Source: Desertibaculum subflavum
GTDB taxonomy: Bacteria > Pseudomonadota > Alphaproteobacteria > Ferrovibrionales > Ferrovibrionaceae
Direction: 5' to 3'
Length of the DNA stretch: 64,000 nt
NCBI GenBank assembly: GCA_003576705.1
Contig: QOZS01000002.1
Span: 120,458-184,457 of the forward strand
Part shown: in pieces, positions 57,841-64,000 of the stretch
Layout: each line of letters starts with the position of its first letter
How positions within the stretch are numbered: position 1 is the first letter of the stretch
Notes under the pieces: model-generated
Databases searched by the model: none
What the model saw: the letters and a program-made list of their open reading frames with translations, nothing else
What the model was told of the DNA's origin: nothing
Made by a program: the position numbers and the translations under genes

Positions 57841-58671
57841 TCAGCTTGCCCGGACCGGCGCCGGCCGCCCGCCCCCGCCCCGCCGTTCGAACAGGGCGTC
57901 GTACTGAAAGTATATGCTGTCGGTCGCGGCATTCGAGCGGCGGACCGGCGACAGGATCGTCGCCGTGAAGCCCTGCCCCGCCATGATGTCGAACAGCACG
58001 TCCTTGGACGAGCCGAGCTGCCGCAGGCTGAATTCGGAAACCTCCATAATGACGACCTTCACCCGCGACAGCGTCGCGCGCGCGCCTTCCAGCAGCTGCA
58101 CCTCCGCCCCCTCGACGTCGATCTTCAGCAGGTCCGGGACTTCGGTCCCGAGCTGGTTGTCCAGGGTATCCAGCGATATCGAGACGGTCCGGCCGCCGGT
58201 CGGGCGCAAGGTCGCAGCCCCCAGGTTGGAATCCCGCTCGATATGCAGCGTCGCCGTGCCCGGGGCCGCGGCGAGCCCGACCGCGCGGATATCGATCCGG
58301 TAGCCGTTCAGATCGGCGTTCCGCCGGATGGCGGCGGCACAATCGGGGTTCGGCTCGAAGGCGATGACCCGCGCGCCCCGCGACGCCGCCAGCAGCGAGA
58401 AGAAACCGACATTGGCCCCGCAATCGACGAACAGCCGGCCAGGGCCGATGCGGGACCGGACCGCATTCGCCACGCCGTCATCCCAGGTGCCGGTCAGACA
58501 GATCTGCCGCTGGATGAAGTCGGAAGTGTCGAGCTCCATCAGGAACCGGTCGGCGGTGCGGCTTCGCACGGTCGGCTTGCCCAGCCGCCGGTCGGCGATC
58601 TGCTGCAGTCGCCACCGCCCCGCCGGCGCCCAGCGCGACGCCCAGATTGCCGCTTCGGCAAGCGCCCTCAT
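57841..58671 (-). CDS. FkbM-family methyltransferase
   Basis: A 276-residue SAM-dependent methyltransferase. Motif I LFVDCGANVGFFSLLAA lies near residue 82, the acidic FEPNPD near 106, and the FkbM hallmark LLKIDVEGAEVQLLEGA near 182. FkbM enzymes O-methylate sugars or polyketides, and in glycan loci usually a sugar hydroxyl. It sits between two envelope-glycan genes on the same strand. The product is not fixed by sequence. It ends in a Gly/Arg/Pro-rich tail. Confidence 0.88.
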   Translation of the reverse strand: MRALAEAAIWASRWAPAGRWRLQQIADRRLGKPTVRSRTADRFLMELDTSDFIQRQICLTGTWDDGVANAVRSRIGPGRLFVDCGANVGFFSLLAASRGARVIAFEPNPDCAAAIRRNADLNGYRIDIRAVGLAAAPGTATLHIERDSNLGAATLRPTGGRTVSISLDTLDNQLGTEVPDLLKIDVEGAEVQLLEGARATLSRVKVVIMEVSEFSLRQLGSSKDVLFDIMAGQGFTATILSPVRRSNAATDSIYFQYDALFERRGGGGRPAPVRAS

Positions 58672-58796
58672 CTACCGGCCCCCTCGTGGTTGTTCAATTG
58701 ACCGGGCGGCCCCTCACAGGTGACGATAATCAATCATGGCAGCCCGCGACCCGACCACAGAGCAAAAAAGCTGACGCCACACCTTCCGGTCGCCGA

Positions 58797-59972
58797 TCAC
58801 GTTGAATCCCGCTTTACAGGGAATTGAATGGGCGACATTCCTCTTGCTGCGGCTTTTCGGGCCGCGGCGGTCCCACTTCTGAAGAACCCCCGCCGTCCGA
58901 AATCCATGGCTGGCGCCTCGATGCAGCGGTAGGTGACAGCTGACAGGGTTAGTGTGGCGACGATCGTTGCCAACCCAGTAGCGAGTGCCAAAGCAAGCTT
59001 TCCACGCACGGCGAACGGCTCGTAGAGCCAGTAGAGCGCCAGAAACGATATCAACCCATGTGTCAGGTAGACCGAATAGGATACCTTGCCGAGCCAGAGC
59101 AGAGCCGAATTATACATTATAGCAAGTCCGATTCGCTGGACGGCGGTTTGCGCCGGCCGACGGTCGGCAAGGATTAGTGCAACCATCGCGGCCCATACGA
59201 TCAGGCCGAGTGAACGGGCGACCATCAGATAGATGGCGGTGATGGCGAGCACCGCGGTGGCATCGATCAGCCTCGGCGCGATGTCGACGTACTGCAGATG
59301 TCGATAGCCGTAGAATGTCAAGATGCCGGCCAAGAAGTAGCCGCCTTGCCGGATAGCGAAGCCTTCGCCGCCGTAGTTGGTGAAACGGAGCAGGCAAATC
59401 GTGCCGAGTGCGGCGATCAGCGCGTACCACCGCCGTGCCACCGCCATCCAGAACAACAGCGGCGCGACAAGATAGAACTGCCACTCGACCGAGATAGACC
59501 AGCCCTGACCGACGAACGCATAGTCACTGTTCGGCAGAAGCCTAGGGTCCGCCAACCCGTGCAGCATCGGGACATGCAGGACGAGGTGCAGCCAAAAGTG
59601 CTCTAGCGTATCGCGAATGTTCTGCAGCATCGGCGCGTAGCCGGCATTCTGCTCGGCCAGCCATGCGGCGGGGCCGACCTGCCAGGACATCGCCAGCGCC
59701 GACACCAGCACAACGAACAGATAGACCGGTGCGAGGCGGAAAAGCCGGCGGCGAATGAACTCGCCGTAGCTCGGCCGCTGGCCGTCGAGCAGATAGAAAA
59801 TCACGAAGCCGGATAGGATAATGAAAACGTCGACCGCATGGCCCGGCTCTGCCAGAGCCTTGAATGTGCCGAGATCGGCCGCGGTATAGCCCGCGCCCTT
59901 GACGATATGGCCCACCAAGACCCAAAGGGCCATGAGGCCACGAAGCGATTCGAGGGCCGCGATGCGCTTCAT
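58797..59972 (-). CDS. Acyltransferase 3 family membrane protein (OafA-like)
   Basis: A 391-residue integral membrane acyltransferase with about ten helices. The family start RIAALESLRGLMALWVLVGH contains the conserved Arg and His, and SGFVIFYLLDGQRPSYGEFI with RRRLFRLAPVY follows. The mid-protein GWSISVEWQFYLVAP is also typical. It would acetylate or acylate a surface polysaccharide or lipid-linked sugar. ATG 59972 was chosen at the start of the domain. The gene appears less GC-rich than its neighbours and borders an AT-richer gene-free stretch, which hints at transfer. Confidence 0.88.
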   Translation of the reverse strand: MKRIAALESLRGLMALWVLVGHIVKGAGYTAADLGTFKALAEPGHAVDVFIILSGFVIFYLLDGQRPSYGEFIRRRLFRLAPVYLFVVLVSALAMSWQVGPAAWLAEQNAGYAPMLQNIRDTLEHFWLHLVLHVPMLHGLADPRLLPNSDYAFVGQGWSISVEWQFYLVAPLLFWMAVARRWYALIAALGTICLLRFTNYGGEGFAIRQGGYFLAGILTFYGYRHLQYVDIAPRLIDATAVLAITAIYLMVARSLGLIVWAAMVALILADRRPAQTAVQRIGLAIMYNSALLWLGKVSYSVYLTHGLISFLALYWLYEPFAVRGKLALALATGLATIVATLTLSAVTYRCIEAPAMDFGRRGFFRSGTAAARKAAARGMSPIQFPVKRDST

Positions 59973-60749
59973 GCCGCCGCCACGACCGCAGCGATGGCGG
60001 CCACCGCGAGCGGCAGCATCAACGCTCACATACGCGGAAGCTGTTGCGCCCCATCACGTCACCCCCCTACACAAATCTAAACACTGTAGGTTGCGGCGTG
60101 CAAGGAGTTTTCTATAAGCAAAAGTGGGAATTGGCTTACGGCGCGATGGTGATTGCATCGTCAAAATTAGAACGGGACAAAAGCAAGCTTGAGACCCACA
60201 GTTGGATGAAGAATTCGCATCCCCAATGCGCTGCGTGATGATCAAACGCGGTTTCGATTCTACTGAGGCTCCAAAGATCGACGATACCACCGCTCCCTGA
60301 ATGGGCTGCCGACCGGAGAGATTACACTTGGTCGGCCGGCATGCTTCGAAGCTTCTCAGTGTCTATGAGCGGCGTAATGCGCGGTCACTCAAGGCCCGCA
60401 TTGAGAATACGAGATCCATACAAATCTTCTTTGGAAAATGAATGCAGGACTTCGTGACAGTAATGGTGGCGACCAAGAGTGCTATCCAACAGACAGGCGC
60501 TTGGAAGGGGCCGGAGTGCTGTATCGATAGCGCAACGGCAAACGGCTCGCGGCAGGCTCGACGAGTTGCTGAGGCATCACTTTCCCCGATCGGCGAACCA
60601 TGGCCTTCTGAGCCGGCTCATGTGGCATCGGGCTGAAGACTTGGGGTCTTCTCGGAATCTGCCATCTCCCGCTGTCATTCTGGTAAGAGCGATCGCCATT
60701 ACGCTGGCGATTCACGTCGGTTCGCAGAGGTCAACGTCGAGGTCTTGGC
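59973..60749. other. AT-richer gene-free stretch
   Basis: These 777 bp, between two divergently oriented glycan genes, hold only short frames on both strands, with no recognisable product, no good ribosome-binding sites and no typical codon bias. The first 450 bp are clearly AT-richer than the flanks. No inverted repeats of an insertion sequence were found. It may be a decayed gene or insertion, plus the promoters of both neighbours. Confidence 0.5.
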
Positions 60750-62144
60750 ATGATGCCGTCGAATAGTGCCGGGTTGCGCAACTTCGCCTCCAGCCCTGCC
60801 GGGCTGGCGCTGCTGGGCGTCGGCGCCTTGTGCATCCTGCCCACACTGGCGATGTGGGCGATGGGATCGGGCCTGGGCGTCTGGCGCATCCGGCAATGGA
60901 CGGAGTTCCTGGCCAGCAACGATTCCTGGGTGCCGATCAAGGCGGCGCTCGAATATCTGGCGCGCGGGGATGCCGCCGGCCTGTACGAGGAGACCTATTA
61001 TCGGGCGCGGGATCAGTTCCTTTATCCGCCGGTCAGCCTGGCCCTGTTCAGAATCACCGAGGAGCTGCTGTTCATCGATTGGAGCTCGCCCCGGAAGATG
61101 AACATCCTGAGCTGGTTTCTGATCCCGCTCTCGGCCGCGATCGTCGCCACGATTGTCTTCAAGTCGATCCAGCTGGCGAACCGGCAATTTCCGGAGCGCG
61201 CCATCCGCCGGCCGGATGCCTGGCTGATGACCGCGACGGCGGCGGCCTCGGTCTTCGTCTTCTACCCGCTGATCAAGGGCTACACGCTGGGCCAGATCCA
61301 GACGCTGCTGACGACGTTGATCCTGCTGTCGATCGCGTGCTGGATCGTGCGGTACAAGCTGGCGGCCGGCATCTGCCTGGGCCTGGTCTGCGCCATCAAG
61401 CCCCACCTCGTGCTGATCTATCTATGGGCCGTCCTGCGGCGCGAATTCGGGTTCGTGGCGGGCGGGCTGCTGGTGCTGGTGCCGCTCTCGATCTTCGCTC
61501 TTGTCGCCTTCGGCCTGCCGGTTCACCTCGAATATCTCGACCTGATGTCGTTCCTGTCGCGCCGCGGCGAGTCCTATTACGCCAGCTATTCGATCAACGG
61601 CCTGCTCAACCGGATGTTCTTTCTCGGGCCGAACCTGGAATGGGACGGAACGCACTCGCAGATCATCTACAACAAGTGGGTACACATGGCGACGGTGGTG
61701 AGCTCGCTCGCGCTGGTCGCCCTGGCGCTGTTCTGGCGGGTGCCCAGGCGCATCTCGCCGCTGCCGCTCGACTACTGCACCGCCCTCGTCGTGCTGAGCA
61801 TCGCGGCCCCGGTCGCCTACGAGCACCATTTCGGCTTCACCATCGCGGTGTTCTGGATCTGCCTGATCGCCATGCACATGGTCGGCATGGTCGGATGGCG
61901 GCACCTCGCCCTGCTCGCGGCCGCCTACTTCCTGTGCGCGAACTTCATCTATCACCCGCTCGACCGGCTCGCCGACACCTATTTCAACTTCCTGCAGTCG
62001 TACATGATGTACGGCATCTTTGCGCTGATCTGGCTCCTGTTCCTCATCCGGGCGCGCGTCGAACATGCCCCCCGGCCCGCCGCCGCAGCCGGCGGGCCGC
62101 GGCTGCGGCAGGCTTCGACCGGCGAGCTGCCGGGAGGGGGATGA
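60750..62144 (+). CDS. GT87-type (DUF2029) polyprenyl-phosphate-mannose mannosyltransferase
   Basis: A 464-residue GT-C fold membrane glycosyltransferase with about ten helices. Family marks are ARDQFLYPPVSLALF near residue 90, the GQIQTLLTTLILLSI helix near 188, and AIKPHLVLIYLWA near 215, the F.YPP and KP pairs seen in PimE-like GT87 enzymes. These take mannose from polyprenyl-phosphate-mannose on the outer face of the inner membrane, which fits the GT2-GtrA gene and manC. ATG 60750 is directly followed by a second ATG. Its stop overlaps the next gene by 4 bp. Confidence 0.8.
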   Translation: MMPSNSAGLRNFASSPAGLALLGVGALCILPTLAMWAMGSGLGVWRIRQWTEFLASNDSWVPIKAALEYLARGDAAGLYEETYYRARDQFLYPPVSLALFRITEELLFIDWSSPRKMNILSWFLIPLSAAIVATIVFKSIQLANRQFPERAIRRPDAWLMTATAAASVFVFYPLIKGYTLGQIQTLLTTLILLSIACWIVRYKLAAGICLGLVCAIKPHLVLIYLWAVLRREFGFVAGGLLVLVPLSIFALVAFGLPVHLEYLDLMSFLSRRGESYYASYSINGLLNRMFFLGPNLEWDGTHSQIIYNKWVHMATVVSSLALVALALFWRVPRRISPLPLDYCTALVVLSIAAPVAYEHHFGFTIAVFWICLIAMHMVGMVGWRHLALLAAAYFLCANFIYHPLDRLADTYFNFLQSYMMYGIFALIWLLFLIRARVEHAPRPAAAAGGPRLRQASTGELPGGG

Positions 62145-63397
62145 TGCACGCCCCCGGGTCGAGGCCGGGCCTGTCCGCGCACACCATCGACCGCCGCGAT
62201 CTGCTGACCGGCGCGCTGCTGTTCGTGGCCGCGGCGCTGGTCCTGGTGCCGCTGACCGGGCTGCTCGACCGGCTCGGCGCCTATGAGCGGCTCGACATCC
62301 TGTTCAACGCCGACAGCAAGGGCGCCCTGCAGGAGATGACGACGGGGACCGGGCTCAGGGCCCGCTCGGTCTCGCATCCGCTCTACCATGTGCTGATCGG
62401 CTATCCGGTCAAATACCTCGTCCTGGCGGTCGCCGCGCTGCTGCGGCAGCCGGCCGGCGAGATCGCTCGCCACTTCATCTATGTCACGCCGCTGGTCGCC
62501 GCCGCGCTCACCACCCTGCTCTACGCCACGCTGCGCCGCTTCTGCGCCAGTCGGGCCGCCTGCCTGCTGGCCGCCATCTTCTTCGCCGCCGGCTTCGCGA
62601 TGCTGGTCTTCGGATCGATCCTCGAGCATTTCCTGCTGTCGGGCTTCCTGATCGCCGCCGCCTTCGCCGCCGCCCTGCACATGGTGGCGCGCAGGACCTT
62701 CTCGCGCCTGTTCTGGATCGGCGCGGCCTTCCTCTGCGGCGCCATCACGGTGACCAACCTGGTGCCGATCGGCATCCTGTTCCTGCTGCACGCGATCTAT
62801 GTGGGGCGGCCGGCGATCCGCGATGCCCTGGTGATTTCCCTGACCTCGGTGGCACTGCTCGCCGGCGCGATGGTCGCCACCCACTATCTGGTGCAGGACT
62901 ACAATCTCGGCGGCCCGAGCATGCCGGAGAAGTATCTCGTCGCCGACTATATGGACCGGCTGGTGCATATCCCGGATTTCCTGGTCAATGCGGTGGCGCC
63001 GAGCGCCGTCGCGCTGGAGCCGACCGATCACGGCACCGGCTTCACCTTGAACGGGGTGCGCTCGGCGATCTCGCTGCCCGGCCTGGCGCTGCTGGTGATG
63101 CTGACGCTCAGCGCCCATGCCTGGCTGCGGTCGCGCGATCGCACCTTCCGCTTCGCCATGGCGGCCGCGGCCCTGGTCGTCGCCTTCAACCTGGTGTTCC
63201 ATTCCTTCTGGGGCGACGAGGTCTTCCTCTATGCGCCGCACTACATATTCATGCAGGGCTTCCTGCTGCTGGCCTGGCTGCATGTCGCGGGCGCGGGCCT
63301 GGCCGCGGCCGTACTGGTGCCGGCGACGGCGCTGGTGATCGCCGCCAACCATGCCAGCCTGCGGTACGTCCTCGGCACGATCGGCACCCTGCTGTAG
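62141..63397 (+). CDS. Polytopic membrane protein, possible GT-C glycosyltransferase
   Basis: A 418-residue membrane protein with roughly ten helices. The first periplasmic loop, after helix 1, contains RLDILFNADSKGALQEM and HPLYHVLIGYPVKYL. An acidic residue in this loop is the catalytic feature of GT-C enzymes, so it may transfer a sugar from a lipid donor. No precise family is recognised. The ribosome-binding stretch GGGAGGGGG and the ATGA overlap with the GT87 gene show tight coupling, which suggests that the two proteins act together on one glycan. Confidence 0.65.
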   Translation: MMHAPGSRPGLSAHTIDRRDLLTGALLFVAAALVLVPLTGLLDRLGAYERLDILFNADSKGALQEMTTGTGLRARSVSHPLYHVLIGYPVKYLVLAVAALLRQPAGEIARHFIYVTPLVAAALTTLLYATLRRFCASRAACLLAAIFFAAGFAMLVFGSILEHFLLSGFLIAAAFAAALHMVARRTFSRLFWIGAAFLCGAITVTNLVPIGILFLLHAIYVGRPAIRDALVISLTSVALLAGAMVATHYLVQDYNLGGPSMPEKYLVADYMDRLVHIPDFLVNAVAPSAVALEPTDHGTGFTLNGVRSAISLPGLALLVMLTLSAHAWLRSRDRTFRFAMAAAALVVAFNLVFHSFWGDEVFLYAPHYIFMQGFLLLAWLHVAGAGLAAAVLVPATALVIAANHASLRYVLGTIGTLL

Positions 63398-63478
63398 CGC
63401 CGCCGCCGCGCTTCCCCTGCCCGCCTTGCGTGCTAGGGTTCGCGCTCTCGCACATTTTTCGCGTGGAGTGGACGAAAC

Positions 63479-64000
63479 ATGGATATGTCGGGCGAGCAGA
63501 TCATTCCGGCGCCGCGGGCCCAGGTCTGGGCGGCGCTGAACGATCCGGCCATCCTGAAGCAGGCGATCCCCGGCTGCGAGACCATCGACAAGCTCTCCGA
63601 TACCGAGCTCACCGCCACCGTCGTCGCCAAGGTCGGCCCGGTGAAGGCGACCTTCAAGGGCAAGGTCACGCTCTCCGACATCGATCCGCCCAACGGCTAC
63701 ACCATCTCGGGCGAGGGCCAGGGCGGCGTTGCCGGCTTCGGCAAGGGCGGCGCCAAGGTGGCGCTCACCGATGCCGAGGGCGGCGCCACGCGCCTCACCT
63801 ACACCGCCAACGCCCAGGTCGGCGGCAAGCTCGCCCAGATCGGCGCGCGGCTGGTCGATGGCGCGGCGAAGAAGATGGCGGACGACTTCTTCGCCAATTT
63901 CAACCGCATCGTCGGCGAGCAGGCCGCCGCCGCGGCGCCCGCGCCCGAACCTGTCGCGCCGGCCGCGCCGGAAGGCGCCGCGCCGGCACCCACACCGCCT
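63479..64000 (+). CDS. CoxG-family SRPBCC protein, partial
   Basis: The first 174 residues of a CO-dehydrogenase subunit G-like protein, open at the right edge. The SRPBCC/CoxG domain covers about residues 1-145: PAPRAQVWAALNDPAIL, IPGCETIDKLSD, VGPVKATFKGKV, the GQGGVAGFGKGGAKV loop and ADDFFANFN. A Pro/Ala-rich tail begins at about 148 and continues out of the window, often followed in this family by a membrane helix. CoxG proteins are thought to anchor or mature molybdenum hydroxylases at the membrane; none is visible here. GGAG precedes ATG 63479. Confidence 0.88.
   Translation, partial: MDMSGEQIIPAPRAQVWAALNDPAILKQAIPGCETIDKLSDTELTATVVAKVGPVKATFKGKVTLSDIDPPNGYTISGEGQGGVAGFGKGGAKVALTDAEGGATRLTYTANAQVGGKLAQIGARLVDGAAKKMADDFFANFNRIVGEQAAAAAPAPEPVAPAAPEGAAPAPTPP

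Noticed and set aside
60442..60766. Short frames in the gene-free stretch (for example 60479-60766)
   Set aside because: Three overlapping frames of similar length, none with domain, codon bias or ribosome-binding site. Not reported as genes.

Overview
The window is a GC-rich stretch (about two thirds G+C by eye) of an alphaproteobacterial chromosome. The evidence is the complete 14-gene nuo operon with alphaproteobacterial spacing, followed by birA-coaX-rnj-DUF1467 and then proS-lolC-lolD and dnaE. That gene order is typical of Rhodospirillales and relatives. The ProRS lacks the large insertion domain, NuoG is short, and most genes are chained by 4-bp stop/start overlaps. PEP-CTERM proteins suggest a free-living, exopolysaccharide-forming soil or water organism. 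No species can be named from the sequence alone.

Layout. 1-1447: the 5' part of glutamate synthase (gltB), running off the left edge. 1567-11201 (minus strand): a catabolic block with an AceE-like/transketolase-like ThDP enzyme, an MBL-fold hydrolase, a complete branched-chain-amino-acid-type ABC transporter (binding protein, LivG, LivF, LivH, LivM) and a fatty-acid/acyl-CoA synthetase. Divergent from it, 11266-14761 (plus): dienoyl-CoA-reductase-like SDR, enoyl-CoA hydratase, class III CoA-transferase and an Asp/Glu-racemase-fold protein. Together these look like import, CoA activation and beta-oxidation-like breakdown of an unidentified carboxylic acid. 14818-18235: a PIN toxin/antitoxin pair, two small exported proteins and manC (GDP-mannose supply). 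18270-21725: dnaE.

21910-27668 (plus) is an island set between dnaE and lolD. It holds three PEP-CTERM proteins, a hydroxyacid dehydrogenase and an acetolactate-synthase-like ThDP enzyme, with strong terminators. 27672-32420: lolD, lolC, proS, a hypothetical, a nucleotidyltransferase and DUF1467. 32430-35617: RNase J, type III pantothenate kinase (with an altered N-terminal Asp motif) and a biotin ligase without a DNA-binding domain. 35614-49807: nuoN to nuoA, read from a candidate promoter at 49883-49911.

50001-54368: a 1455-residue hybrid histidine kinase with a CHASE-like sensor, five tandem PAS repeats, and kinase, receiver and Hpt domains. Then come tRNA-Asp(GTC), a 50-residue exported peptide, a ChaN-like lipoprotein and a Panacea/SocA-like protein. 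56537-63397: an envelope-glycan region with a polyprenyl-phosphate glycosyltransferase carrying a GtrA domain, an FkbM methyltransferase, an acyltransferase-3 protein, a 777-bp AT-richer stretch without a credible gene, a GT87-type mannosyltransferase and a partner membrane protein. 63479-64000: the start of a CoxG-family protein, cut by the right edge.

Most of the window is core metabolism. The parts that deserve attention are the PEP-CTERM island (no exosortase in the window), altered active-site residues in CoaX, the CoA-transferase and the racemase-like protein, the five-PAS kinase, a perfect hairpin between the binding-protein gene and livG, and a 13-bp motif shared by two distant promoter regions.
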